A stretch of DNA of 64,000 nt, taken from the NCBI GenBank assembly GCA_035573435.1, contig DATMZR010000019.1:62001-126000 (forward strand), written 5' to 3'. Position 1 is the first letter of the stretch, and each line of letters starts with the position of its first letter. This document shows, piece by piece, positions 7,574 to 15,435 of this stretch. The stretch comes from Solirubrobacterales bacterium (GTDB lineage: Bacteria > Actinomycetota > Thermoleophilia > Solirubrobacterales > 70-9). Below the pieces are notes generated by a model that was given only the letters and a program-made list of their open reading frames with translations, was not told where the DNA came from and searched no databases. Made by a program: the position numbers and the translations under genes.

Positions 7574-8374
7574 TCAAGCCTCGCAGTTGACCACGGCGCC
7601 GGCGCCGCCCCCCTGGTCGCAGGTGTCGAAGTCGGGGCCGCCGTCGAGGTTGTCGTCGCCGGGACCGCCGTGCAGCTCGTCGTCGCCGGCCTCGCCGAAA
7701 ATCCGATCCCGGTGAGCCAGTCCCCTCAGTTTGTCGGCGTCCGCACCGCCACGGATCACGTCGCGGCCGCGCCCGCTGTCGTCGCCCGCGATGTGGTCGC
7801 GTCCGGATCCTCCCTTGAGGACGTCTTGGTGAGAATCGTTCACGTAGCCGGTGCCGTTGATCCGGTCGTTGCCCCCGCCGCCGACCGATCTCTCCCCGCC
7901 GATCATACGGTCTCTGCCCCGCCCGCCGATCAGCACGTCACCGAGCTCGCCGCGGCGCCCGTCGAGGAAGTCTCTGCCGGTACCTCCGATGATCTTGTCG
8001 CCGCCGTTGTAGCCGTGGAGCTCGTCGGATCCGTTCCCGCCATCGAGGAAGTCGTCGCCCCTGCCGGTGTCGATCGTGTCGTCGTCGCCCTCACCGCAGA
8101 CGTAGTCGACCCCGTCGCCGGCGGCGACGGTGTCGTTGCCCCCGCCCGCGACGATCACATCGCTGCCCGCGGTGCCCTGGATGGTGTCGTTTCCGGAGCC
8201 GCGAACGATCGTCGCCGCGCGGCCGAAGCAGGTTTGGGCCCCGGCGGCGGTCTCGCTGCTCCCCCAGACGGCGAGCATCGCGTAGAGCGCCGCCGCGCAC
8301 ACCACGATGCGACCCGCCGCCTGGCGACTTTGTGGCGCTATGCGCCACATAGGCGCCAACCCGCCGAGTTTCAC
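7574..8374 (-). CDS. Exported RTX calcium-repeat protein 2
   Basis: This paralogue has up to 266 residues with RTX nonapeptides throughout (GGGNDTVAAG, GGTGRDFLDGRR, GGSGRDHIAGDD, GGPGDDNLDGG) and the four cysteines of its neighbours (TCFG, VCGEG, TCDQ, NCEA). The hydrophobic signal core is VVCAAALYAMLAVWG, ending near TAAGA. The start is uncertain. A GTG at 8374 overlaps the upstream stop (GTGA), and an ATG lies at 8350. Both routes translate through a REP-like palindrome (8322-8358) that encodes MWRIAPQSRQ and supplies the positive charges of the signal peptide. Translational coupling to the upstream RTX gene is likely. Function is unknown; calcium-dependent folding outside the cell is inferred. 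Confidence 0.82.
   Translation of the reverse strand: MKLGGLAPMWRIAPQSRQAAGRIVVCAAALYAMLAVWGSSETAAGAQTCFGRAATIVRGSGNDTIQGTAGSDVIVAGGGNDTVAAGDGVDYVCGEGDDDTIDTGRGDDFLDGGNGSDELHGYNGGDKIIGGTGRDFLDGRRGELGDVLIGGRGRDRMIGGERSVGGGGNDRINGTGYVNDSHQDVLKGGSGRDHIAGDDSGRGRDVIRGGADADKLRGLAHRDRIFGEAGDDELHGGPGDDNLDGGPDFDTCDQGGGAGAVVNCEA
8322..8358. repeat. REP-like palindrome, copy 2 (inside an RTX reading frame)
   Basis: TGGCGACTTTGTGGCGC, a short loop and GCGCCACATAGGCGCCA form this copy of the family at 6818-6854, 35717-35755 and 55358-55395. It follows the stop of RTX gene 3 by 12 bases, as copy 1 follows RTX gene 1. The flanking bases are also alike, so gene and palindrome seem to have duplicated together. 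It is read through by the start of RTX gene 2. Confidence 0.85.
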
Positions 8375-9108
8375 GGGCAGGCCCGCAGCGTCCCGGTCCC
8401 CGGTCCCTGATCGCAGACGTCGGTTCCCGAGCCGCCGTTGATGTTGTCGTTTCCGTTCTCGCCGTAGAGCTTGTCGTTGTCGCTGCCACCGCCGAGCCGG
8501 TCGTTGCCGTTTCCTGCCCGGATCGTGTCGTTCTTGTGACCGCCCTTGAGCTGTTCGCCGTTGGGGCCGCCGGCGATCCTGTCCCGACCGCCACCGCCGT
8601 CAGTAGCGTCCGGGCTGATCCCGCTGACGGTGTAGTAGCCGTAGCTCTCGATCTCGTCGTTGCCGGGCCCACCGTCGATCTTGCCGTCGGCTTGAATCAG
8701 ATCGTCCCCGCGGTCGCCGATCGAGACGTTGCCCTGCTGACTTCGCCGCCCGTCGAGCCAGTCGTCCCCCGGCCCACCGTTCATGTAGCCGGGTCCCTCG
8801 GCGGCATGGACCGTGTCGTCACCCGAGCCGGCGCAGACGTAGTCCTTGCCCTGTCGCGAGCGGACCGAGTCGTTGCCGCCACCGGCGATGATCACGTCGC
8901 GGCCGTTGGTACCCACGATCTGCTGGCTGCCCGCGCCACGGACGATCGTCGGCACCTTGCCGAAGCACCGCTGCTGGCCGGCGTCGGAGTACGGCGGGAT
9001 TGCCAGGGCCAGGGCCAGCACGCCGACCAGCCCGAGGCCCCCGATGAACAGATTTCGTGCCTGGTGTGCGTGCGTGGTCCGTGCCTGCTGTGCGTGCGTA
9101 GCGTTCAT
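8371..9108 (-). CDS. Exported RTX calcium-repeat protein 3
   Basis: This 245-residue protein is the first gene of the RTX run. After a polar N-terminus (MNATHAQQARTTHAHQAR) comes a hydrophobic stretch (LFIGGLGLVGVLALALAIPP), then RTX-type repeats (GGGNDSVRS, GGPGDDWLDGRR, GGPGNDEIES, GNGNDRLGGG, GENGNDNINGG). The four paralogue cysteines are conserved (RCFG, VCAG, VCDQ, ACP). Repeats are more degenerate than in the other two copies. The ATG at 9108 was chosen; a GTG at 9144 about 15 bases after a TAGGAT box is possible. The long N-terminus before the hydrophobic core may leave it membrane-anchored rather than released. It ends in TGA within GTGA, coupled to RTX gene 2. Confidence 0.82.
   Translation of the reverse strand: MNATHAQQARTTHAHQARNLFIGGLGLVGVLALALAIPPYSDAGQQRCFGKVPTIVRGAGSQQIVGTNGRDVIIAGGGNDSVRSRQGKDYVCAGSGDDTVHAAEGPGYMNGGPGDDWLDGRRSQQGNVSIGDRGDDLIQADGKIDGGPGNDEIESYGYYTVSGISPDATDGGGGRDRIAGGPNGEQLKGGHKNDTIRAGNGNDRLGGGSDNDKLYGENGNDNINGGSGTDVCDQGPGTGTLRACP
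9056..9103. repeat. Tandem 24-bp direct repeat in the 5' end of RTX gene 3
   Basis: CGTGCCTGGTGTGCGTGCGT and CGTGCCTGCTGTGCGTGCGT stand side by side (units start at 9056 and 9080). On the minus strand they encode the repeated peptide THA(Q/H)QAR just before the signal anchor. This is a simple internal duplication. Confidence 0.75.
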
Positions 9109-9206
9109 GGGCCGATGATCGCAATCAGCCGGTGGCTTGTCCACCCACCCTAGGGTGAAATCCTACGACCCCCTTCCTGGGTCGCTCGCGTCACACTTAG
9201 CGGGAG

Positions 9207-10283
9207 ATGATCGAATCCCTCGTGGAGCAGATCGAAGCCCGCTTCGCGGAGCTGGAGCGGCAGATGTCGGACCCTGCGGTGATCGCCGATCGGGAGGGGT
9301 ATGCCGAGGTCGGACGCGAGTACCGGGAGCTGGAGCCCGCTCACGCCCTGGCGCGTGAATACGCGGTGCTCCGCGACGATCTGGAGGGCGCCAGGGAGCT
9401 CTTGGCCGACGACGGGGACGACCCTGAGCTTCGCGAGCTCGTGGCTGAAGGGCCGGCCCGGCTCGCTGAGCTCGGCGAGCAGATTCGCCTGGCGACCGTG
9501 GAGAAGGACCCGAACGACTCGAAGAACGTCCTGGTCGAGGTCAGGGCCGGCACGGGCGGCGACGAAGCCGCGCTGTTCGCGGGCGACCTGTTCCAGATGC
9601 TGACCCGCTACGCGGAGGAGCGTGGCTTCGCGACCGAGGTGCTCTCGCAGTCGCCGGCCGAAATCGGCGGTTTCAAGGAGGTCACCTTCGCCGTCAAGGG
9701 CGACGGCGCGTATTCGGTCTTCAAGTACGAGGCCGGAACCCACCGCGTGCAGCGGGTCCCGAAGACCGAGTCGCAGGGCAGGATCCACACCTCGACCGCC
9801 ACCGTGGCCGTCCTGCCCGAGGCGGAGGAGGTCGAGGTCGAGATCGACCCGAACGATCTCCAGGTGGACGTCTACCGGTCCTCCGGTCCCGGAGGCCAGC
9901 ACGTCAACAAGACCGACTCAGCCGTCCGGCTGACCCACAGGCCCACCGGAATCGTGGTCGCGATGCAGGACGAGAAGTCCCAGCTCCAGAACCGGGAGAA
10001 GGCGATGCGAGTGCTGCGTGCCCGCCTCTACGAACAGAAGCTGGCCGAGCAGCAGGCCGAGATCGCATCCGAGCGCCGGTCCCAGGTGGGCTCGGGGGAG
10101 CGGTCGGAGAAGGTCAGGACGTACAACTTCCCCCAGGGCCGTGTCACCGACCACCGCATCAAGCTCACTGCCCACAACCTCGACCAGGTGCTGGGGGGCG
10201 ACCTCCGGGAGTTCACCGACGCTCTCGCCGGCGAGGAGAAGCGCCGGCGGCTCGAGGTACAGGCGGCCGAGGCCGCGTCCTGA
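9207..10283 (+). CDS. prfA: Peptide chain release factor 1
   Basis: RF1, 358 residues, reads UAA and UAG stop codons on the ribosome and triggers peptide release. The stop-codon recognition tripeptide is Pro185-Lys186-Thr187 in HRVQRVPKTESQGR; the PxT form marks RF1 rather than RF2. The catalytic GGQ loop is Gly229-Gly230-Gln231 in SSGPGGQHVNKTDSAV. Length and the C-terminal YNFPQGRVTDHRI are typical. The stop overlaps the ATG of prmC, whose product methylates the GGQ glutamine, so substrate and modifying enzyme are co-translated. A CACACT element 9 bases before the ATG may be the -10 of a leaderless transcript; the nearby GGGAG is too close to act as a normal ribosome site. Confidence 0.97.
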   Translation: MIESLVEQIEARFAELERQMSDPAVIADREGYAEVGREYRELEPAHALAREYAVLRDDLEGARELLADDGDDPELRELVAEGPARLAELGEQIRLATVEKDPNDSKNVLVEVRAGTGGDEAALFAGDLFQMLTRYAEERGFATEVLSQSPAEIGGFKEVTFAVKGDGAYSVFKYEAGTHRVQRVPKTESQGRIHTSTATVAVLPEAEEVEVEIDPNDLQVDVYRSSGPGGQHVNKTDSAVRLTHRPTGIVVAMQDEKSQLQNREKAMRVLRARLYEQKLAEQQAEIASERRSQVGSGERSEKVRTYNFPQGRVTDHRIKLTAHNLDQVLGGDLREFTDALAGEEKRRRLEVQAAEAAS

Positions 10284-11125
10284 TGCCGACCGAGACGATT
10301 TCCGGAACGGCCCGCGAGGCCCTGGCCGCCGCGAGCGGCGCGCTGACCGCGGCGGGAGTCACGGACGCACGACTGGATGCCGAGCTGCTGCTGGCAGAGG
10401 CCACGGGTTGGGATCGGGCGCGACTGGCCGCGGAGCCCGAGGCGGGAGTTGAGCGCGGCGCCGCCCGCCGCTTCGGCGAGATGGTGCGCCGCCGGTCCCG
10501 CCGCGAGCCCGTCGCCTACATCCTCGGCCGCAAGGGCTTTCGGGGGCTGGAGCTCGCGGTGGACGGCCGGGCCCTGATCCCGCGCCCGGAGACGGAGCTG
10601 CTGGTCGAGGTCGCACTGGAGCTCGCCCCCCGCTCGGTGCTCGACGTCGGCACCGGATCGGGCGCCGTCGCGCTCGCGATCGCGGACGAGCTTCCGGACT
10701 GCGAGGTCACCGGGACTGACACCTCCATCGATGCGCTCAGCTTGGCTCGGGAGAACGCAGAGCGGCTCGGGATCAATGGCCGAGTCCGGTTCGAGCGAGG
10801 GACGGTGCCGGAGGGCCCGCGCTTCGACCTCGTGCTTGCGAACCTCCCCTACGTTCGTGAGGACGAATGGCCCGGCCTGGAGCCGGAGATCACCCGGTAC
10901 GAGCCACGCCAGGCGCTCGTCGGAGGCGCGGACGGCGTGGAGGCCATCGCCTCCATCGTTCCGGCGACCGCCGCGGCGCTGAATCCGGGCGCGTCGCTGG
11001 CCCTGGAGGTTGGCGCGGGCCAGGCGGGGCGGGTCGCGGAGCTCTTGCTGGACCTCGGGTTCGGACAGGTCGAAGGGCGCCAGGACCTCGCCGGGATCCC
11101 CCGGGTAATCGTCGCTGGTCAGTGA
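10283..11125 (+). CDS. prmC: Release-factor glutamine N5-methyltransferase
   Basis: PrmC (HemK), 280 residues, methylates the GGQ glutamine of RF1 and RF2 using S-adenosylmethionine. The N-terminal helical substrate domain (LDAELLLAEATGWDRARL) is followed by GRKGFRGLELAVDGRALIPRPETE, the usual linker and hairpin. The Rossmann fold begins with VLDVGTGSGAVALAIA (SAM loop). The catalytic NPPY position is Asn187-Leu-Pro-Tyr, an accepted NxPY variant, which binds the glutamine amide. The ATG overlaps the prfA stop and the gene ends in GTGA shared with tsaC, so the three genes form a tight operon. Assignment is firm. Confidence 0.96.
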   Translation: MPTETISGTAREALAAASGALTAAGVTDARLDAELLLAEATGWDRARLAAEPEAGVERGAARRFGEMVRRRSRREPVAYILGRKGFRGLELAVDGRALIPRPETELLVEVALELAPRSVLDVGTGSGAVALAIADELPDCEVTGTDTSIDALSLARENAERLGINGRVRFERGTVPEGPRFDLVLANLPYVREDEWPGLEPEITRYEPRQALVGGADGVEAIASIVPATAAALNPGASLALEVGAGQAGRVAELLLDLGFGQVEGRQDLAGIPRVIVAGQ

Positions 11126-11760
11126 CCAGGACGGTTTCGATCGCCGACGGCGGGGCCGGCCCTGCCCGCGAAGCGCTGGAGGATTGCGTCAGGGGGGGCG
11201 GCGTCGCCGTCTTCCCGGCGGACACCCTGTACGGCCTGGGCTGCGACCCGTCGAGCGGAGAAGCGATCGCCCGGATCAACTCCCTGAAGGGCCGCGACGA
11301 AGCCAAGCCCTCGGCCGTGATGTTCTTCGCGCCCCTGGCGATGCGTGAGCTTCTCTCGACCCTCGGGCCGCGCACCCGCGAGGCGCTGGGGACGCTGCTT
11401 CCCGGCGCGGTGACCCTCGTCGTCCACAACCCCCAGAGCCTCTACCCGTTGGCCGGACCCGAGCATCCCGACCGGCTCGGGATCCGGTTGATCGAGGGCT
11501 CGCTCGCCGGCGCCGCCTCCCCGCTCCTCCAGACGAGCGCCAACCGGAGCGGCGAGCAGGCGCCGAGCCGCTTCGACCAGGTCGATTCGCGGATTCTCGA
11601 CGGTGCCGACCTGGCAATCGACGGCGGCGAGCTTGGCGGCGAGCCTTCGACCGTGGTCGACCTGACGGCGCTCGAGTCGGACGGGTCCTGGCGCGTCCTC
11701 CGGGAGGGGGCGGTGAGCCGTGCCCAGATCGGCGCTCGTCTGGGCGAGCCGCCGGGCTAG
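11122..11760 (+). CDS. tsaC: L-threonylcarbamoyladenylate synthase
   Basis: This YrdC/Sua5-family enzyme of 212 residues makes threonylcarbamoyl-AMP from threonine, bicarbonate and ATP, the first step of t6A tRNA modification. Family motifs are [12 protein letters not shown], the KGR segment ([16 protein letters not shown]), [20 protein letters not shown], and [13 protein letters not shown] near the C-terminus. It lacks the extra C-terminal Sua5 domain, so it is the short TsaC form. The GTG at 11122 overlaps the prmC stop (GTGA). Its stop shares three bases (CTAG) with the stop of the convergent SnoaL-like gene. Gene order prfA-prmC-tsaC is common in actinobacteria. Confidence 0.95.
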   Translation: MTRTVSIADGGAGPAREALEDCVRGGGVAVFPADTLYGLGCDPSSGEAIARINSLKGRDEAKPSAVMFFAPLAMRELLSTLGPRTREALGTLLPGAVTLVVHNPQSLYPLAGPEHPDRLGIRLIEGSLAGAASPLLQTSANRSGEQAPSRFDQVDSRILDGADLAIDGGELGGEPSTVVDLTALESDGSWRVLREGAVSRAQIGARLGEPPG

Positions 11761-12164
11761 GCGGATCCGGCAGCCTCCACCGCCGCCACCGCCTCGTCGA
11801 GGGTCGCGAAAACCTCGACCCGGATCACCTTGTCATCGCGCAGCGACCAGACCAGCACGACCTCCTGCTGGACCTCGATTCCGGTCGCTCGTCCTCGAGC
11901 GCTCAGGGTGGACTGGGCGATCACGCGCCCGCCCACGTCCCGGAACTCGCCCGGCTCGAAGCGGATCTCCTCCATTGCGTCGTAAAAGGAGTCGAAATAG
12001 CGGCGAACGCCATCCGCGCCGCGGTAGGTGTCGGGCTCGGCGGCGAGGTTGGGGGGCGTCGTCATCTCGAACTCGGGGTGGATCAGCGGCACGAGGGCCT
12101 CGGCGCCGCCCTCGTTGAGCGCCTCGAAGCCTCCACGGATGATCTCCACGTTCCGGCTCGCCAT
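11757..12164 (-). CDS. SnoaL-like (NTF2-fold) protein
   Basis: This 135-residue single-domain protein has the NTF2-like/SnoaL pattern: an N-terminal helix ([16 protein letters not shown]), a short hydrophobic helix ending [10 protein letters not shown], an [27 protein letters not shown] stretch, and terminal strands with [25 protein letters not shown]. Members include polyketide cyclases, isomerases and many small proteins of unknown role, so no substrate can be named. The ATG at 12164 is preceded by TAGGCT 7 bases upstream on the same strand, consistent with a leaderless transcript. It lies on the opposite strand between tsaC and glyA, and its stop overlaps that of tsaC by three bases. Confidence 0.8.
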   Translation of the reverse strand: MASRNVEIIRGGFEALNEGGAEALVPLIHPEFEMTTPPNLAAEPDTYRGADGVRRYFDSFYDAMEEIRFEPGEFRDVGGRVIAQSTLSARGRATGIEVQQEVVLVWSLRDDKVIRVEVFATLDEAVAAVEAAGSA

Positions 12165-12200
12165 GCCCGCAAGCCTAGCCGCGCCCGCCAGCACCGCTGC

Positions 12201-12206
12201 TATGGT
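12201..12206 (+). promoter_or_regulatory. Candidate -10 box of glyA
   Basis: TATGGT ends 9 bases before the proposed TTG start of glyA. It overlaps the region upstream of the divergent SnoaL-like gene. No Shine-Dalgarno sequence precedes the TTG, so a leaderless transcript is the simplest reading. No convincing -35 is visible. Confidence 0.45.
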
Positions 12207-12215
12207 CGCCGCACG

Positions 12216-13493
12216 TTGGCTCTTCCCGACGATTTCCAGACCGCTTCGCTCGCCGACGTCGACCCGGCGATCGCCGAGGTGCTGCGCCGGGAGCTGCATC
12301 GCCAGCAGAACACCCTGGAAATGATCGCCTCCGAGAACTTCGTCCCTCAGGCGGTTCTCGAGGCGACCGGCTCCGTGCTCACCAACAAGTACGCCGAGGG
12401 CTACCCCGGCCGCCGGTACTACGGAGGCTGTGAGGAGGTGGACGTGGCCGAGCAGCTGGCCATCGACCGCGCGACGGAGCTCTTCGGAGCCGAGCACACA
12501 AATGTCCAGCCGCACGCAGGGGCGCAGGCCAACAACGCCGCCTACATGGCGATGCTCGAGCCTGGGGACACGATCCTGGGGATGGCGCTCGACCACGGCG
12601 GCCATCTGACGCACGGGATGAGGCTGAACGTCTCGGGCAAGCTGTACGAGGTCGTCGCTTACCACGTTCGGCGCGAGGACTTTCGATGTGACATGGAGGA
12701 GGTGGAACGCCTCGCGAACGAGCATCGGCCCAAGGTGATCGTCGCCGGCTGGTCCGCCTATCCGCGCCAGCTCGACTTCGCCGCCTTCCGGGAGATCGCC
12801 AACGCGGTGGGTGCCCGGCTGATGGTCGACATGGCCCATTTCGCGGGCCTGGTGGCAGCGGGGGAGCATTCGAGCCCCGTGCCCCACGCCGATGTCGTCA
12901 CGACCACGATCCACAAGACGCTCGGCGGCCCGCGCAGCGGCATGATCCTGTGCACCGAGGAGCTCGCCAAGGACATCGACCGTTCGGTTTTCCCGGGTCA
13001 GCAGGGCGGGCCGCTGATGCACGTGATCGCCGCCAAGGCGGTCGCGCTGGGGATCGCCCAGTCGGAGCCCTTCCGAGCGCGCCAGCGACAGACGGTGGCC
13101 AACGCGAAGGCATTCGCGGAGGAACTGATCGCCGGCGGGGTGTCGGTGCTGACCGGGGGCACCGACGTGCACCTGGTGCTCGTCGACCTGGGGCCGACCG
13201 GGCTGGATGGCAAGACCGCCGAGAGCCGCCTCGAGGAGGTGGGGATCACCGTGAACCGCAACGCGATCCCGTTTGACGAGCGTCCCCCGATGAACCCCTC
13301 CGGCCTGCGGATCGGAACGCCCGCGCTCACCACTCGGGGCCTGGTCGAGGAGGACATGGGCGAGATCGCCAAAGTGATCTGCGTCGCCCTCTCCGATGAC
13401 TTCGAGGGCGAGAAGGACCAGCTGCTGGAGCGAACGAGGGCGTTGATGGAGCGCTACCCCCTCTATCCACAGCTCTCGCCGGCGCCTGTCTAG
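12216..13493 (+). CDS. glyA: Serine hydroxymethyltransferase
   Basis: SHMT, about 425 residues, interconverts serine and glycine with transfer of a one-carbon unit to tetrahydrofolate, using pyridoxal phosphate. The N-terminus [20 protein letters not shown] leads into [19 protein letters not shown]. Further hallmarks are [26 protein letters not shown], the PLP lysine in [14 protein letters not shown] (about Lys234), and [13 protein letters not shown]. The start is a TTG at 12216 because no ATG or GTG lies in frame before the conserved N-terminus; a TATGGT box lies 9 bases upstream. Family identity is certain and the start codon is the only uncertainty. It lies in the tsaC - glyA - wecA - atp order. 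Confidence 0.96.
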   Translation: MALPDDFQTASLADVDPAIAEVLRRELHRQQNTLEMIASENFVPQAVLEATGSVLTNKYAEGYPGRRYYGGCEEVDVAEQLAIDRATELFGAEHTNVQPHAGAQANNAAYMAMLEPGDTILGMALDHGGHLTHGMRLNVSGKLYEVVAYHVRREDFRCDMEEVERLANEHRPKVIVAGWSAYPRQLDFAAFREIANAVGARLMVDMAHFAGLVAAGEHSSPVPHADVVTTTIHKTLGGPRSGMILCTEELAKDIDRSVFPGQQGGPLMHVIAAKAVALGIAQSEPFRARQRQTVANAKAFAEELIAGGVSVLTGGTDVHLVLVDLGPTGLDGKTAESRLEEVGITVNRNAIPFDERPPMNPSGLRIGTPALTTRGLVEEDMGEIAKVICVALSDDFEGEKDQLLERTRALMERYPLYPQLSPAPV

Positions 13494-13504
13494 ACGGGCG
13501 CACG

Positions 13505-14488
13505 ATGCCGCTCCAAATCGGCCTGGAACGGCTGAGGCTGGGGGAGGGGCCGACCCCGGTGCGGGAGCTGACCCGGCTTGGCGATGAGCGCGGGCGAGCG
13601 CCCGTGTGGATCAAGGACGACGGCGCCTATGCCCCCGCGGGCGGCAACAAGGCGCGCAAGCTCGAGTGGCTGCTTGCCGACGCACGCCGCCGCGGCAAGC
13701 GCACCATCCTCACGGGCGGAGCGCTGGGCACCAATCACGGGCTGGCGACTGCACTGTTCGCCCGCCGGCTCGGGATGCGGACGGTGCTCGTCCTGGTGCC
13801 CCAGCCAGAGACCGAGCACGTCCGCCGCCAGCTCGAGCGGATGCGCGCCAGCGGCGCCGAGCTCCATCGGGCGCCGGGCGTGGCGCGCGCCTACGCGCTG
13901 GCCGCTTCGTTGATGCTCCGGCGCGCCAGCGCGCCGGTGAAGCTCCCCTACTTCCTCCGCCCCGGCGGATCCGTGCCGCTGGGCTGCGTCGGCTACGTGG
14001 AGGCAGCGATGGAGCTCTCCGAGCAGGTCCAGGCGGGCGACCTCCCGGAGCCCTCGCACATCGTCGTCCCGCTGGGTAGTGGCGGTACAGCGGCCGGGCT
14101 GCTCGCCGGCCTGAGGCTCGCCGGCCTGCACTCGCGCCTCGTCTGCGTGCTGGTCAACGACCTGATCCGGGTCGACGAGCGGACCGTCGCCAGGCTCGCT
14201 CGCCGGACTCTGCGCTTGCTACATAAGCACGGCGCCAACGTCGGGGACGGCGAGATCGCGGCCGAGGACGTGGACCTGGAGCGCGGCTGGTTGGGCGCAG
14301 GCTACGGGCACTCGACGCCGGCGGCGGAGCGCGCGATCGTGCTCTTCGCCGAGCGGGAGGACGTGGTGCTGGAGCCGGTCTACACGGCTAAGGCGGCGGC
14401 CGCGCTCCTGGACCTCAACCGCCGCGGCGCCTTCGGGAAGGGCCCGGTGCTCTACTGGCACACGTACAGCCGTCCGGACGGCGCCTGA
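13505..14488 (+). CDS. PLP-dependent D-cysteine desulfhydrase / ACC deaminase-like enzyme
   Basis: This cytoplasmic PLP enzyme of fold type II has 327 residues. The N-terminal part (GPTPVRELTRL) and the lysine site GGNKARKLEWLL (Lys49 as probable Schiff-base residue) match the D-cysteine desulfhydrase/1-aminocyclopropane-1-carboxylate deaminase group. GALGTNHGLATALFARRLG follows where the amino acid carboxylate binds, and PLGSGGTAAGLLAGLRLAG is the phosphate-binding loop. The C-terminus carries LEPVYTAKAAAALLDL. The sequence alone does not decide between D-cysteine, ACC or another substrate. It starts 11 bases after glyA and probably shares its transcript. It converges on the exonuclease gene. 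Confidence 0.87.
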   Translation: MPLQIGLERLRLGEGPTPVRELTRLGDERGRAPVWIKDDGAYAPAGGNKARKLEWLLADARRRGKRTILTGGALGTNHGLATALFARRLGMRTVLVLVPQPETEHVRRQLERMRASGAELHRAPGVARAYALAASLMLRRASAPVKLPYFLRPGGSVPLGCVGYVEAAMELSEQVQAGDLPEPSHIVVPLGSGGTAAGLLAGLRLAGLHSRLVCVLVNDLIRVDERTVARLARRTLRLLHKHGANVGDGEIAAEDVDLERGWLGAGYGHSTPAAERAIVLFAEREDVVLEPVYTAKAAAALLDLNRRGAFGKGPVLYWHTYSRPDGA

Positions 14489-14503
14489 GCGCCCCGTCGC
14501 TCG

Positions 14504-15382
14504 TCAGCCTTTCCTTCGCTCCGCCAGGCGACGCGCACGCTCGGCGAGCCCGGCGGCGTCGAGTCGCTCTGCCCATTGCTGGAACGCGGGCGTGGGCCCC
14601 AGCCACCGCCAATCGTCGACCGCCCCCACGGGCGCGTCGGTGCGCAGGGTGGCGAGGTCGCGGAAGAGCGTCGCCAGATCACGCTGAGCCACCAGTGTCG
14701 TCGCGAGCTTCGCTGGCCCGCGTACCTCCACCTCCCAGCTGCTCGCCTCCTCGGGGATCTTCTCCAGGTGCTCGTAGCGGGCCAGGACGGCAGAGGCCGA
14801 CTTGGCGCCCCAACCGGGCAGGCCCGGGAAGCCGTCGGCACTGTCGCCCACGAGCGCCAGCCAGTCGGGGATGGAGGCGGGGCCGACGCCGAACTTCCCG
14901 CGCACGCCCTCCTGGTCCATCAGCCGGCGGTGGCGGCGGTCGAGCTGCACCACTCGCGTTCCGGACACGCATTGCGCCAGATCCTTGTCGGGCGTCAGGA
15001 TCAGCACCTGTTCCACCCGCTCATCATCCGCGGCATGCGCGGCCGCCGCGGCCAGGGCGTCGTCGGCCTCCTGGTCCACCATCGGCCAGACCCGAACGCC
15101 CAGCGCCTCGATCGCCTCCTCCAGCAACGGGAACTGGGCCAACAGCTCCGGGTCGACGCCGGCACCCGTCTTGTAGCCGGGCCAGAGCTCGTTGCGGAAC
15201 GACTCGATCACGTGGTCCGTGGCTACGCCGAGGTGGGTGGCGCCGTCCTCGAGGATCGTCACCACGGTTCCGAGCACCCCGCGCACAGCGCCCACCTCGG
15301 CGTCCTCCGCGTCGCGGTGCGACGGCACTGCGAAGAAGTGACGGAACAGCTCGTACGTCCCGTCGAGTAGGTGGACGCGCAC
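14504..15382 (-). CDS. 5'-3' exonuclease (PIN/H3TH flap-nuclease family)
   Basis: This 292-residue protein matches the stand-alone 5'-3' exonuclease domain found at the N-terminus of DNA polymerase I. Acidic metal ligands appear in order: LLDG (Asp7), DQEADDALAA, ILTPDKDLAQ, and GDSADGFPGLPGWGAKSA, the last being the helix-3-turn-helix DNA-binding region. Like other actinobacterial copies it is separate from a polymerase. The probable role is trimming flaps or RNA primers during replication and repair. The GTG at 15382 follows a TAGCCT box by 8 bases on the minus strand, again suggesting a leaderless mRNA. It lies opposite the surrounding operons. Confidence 0.88.
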   Translation of the reverse strand: MRVHLLDGTYELFRHFFAVPSHRDAEDAEVGAVRGVLGTVVTILEDGATHLGVATDHVIESFRNELWPGYKTGAGVDPELLAQFPLLEEAIEALGVRVWPMVDQEADDALAAAAAHAADDERVEQVLILTPDKDLAQCVSGTRVVQLDRRHRRLMDQEGVRGKFGVGPASIPDWLALVGDSADGFPGLPGWGAKSASAVLARYEHLEKIPEEASSWEVEVRGPAKLATTLVAQRDLATLFRDLATLRTDAPVGAVDDWRWLGPTPAFQQWAERLDAAGLAERARRLAERRKG

Positions 15383-15435
15383 GCGACGGCAGGCTACCGC
15401 GTCGCACCTGTGCTCTAGCGTTCCGCGGGATCCGC

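Noticed and set aside
6867-9108. Repetitive DNA resembling a CRISPR or satellite array
   Set aside because: The periodicity is protein-level: RTX nonapeptide codons of variable DNA sequence, without spacers of fixed length.
6867-9108. RTX toxin operon with type I secretion
   Set aside because: No toxin domain and no HlyB/HlyD genes; the proteins carry Sec-type signal peptides.
14695-15435. Open frame continuing upstream of the DUF354 gene
   Set aside because: It is arginine- and proline-rich antisense to the exonuclease gene; the real family N-terminus begins at 15436.
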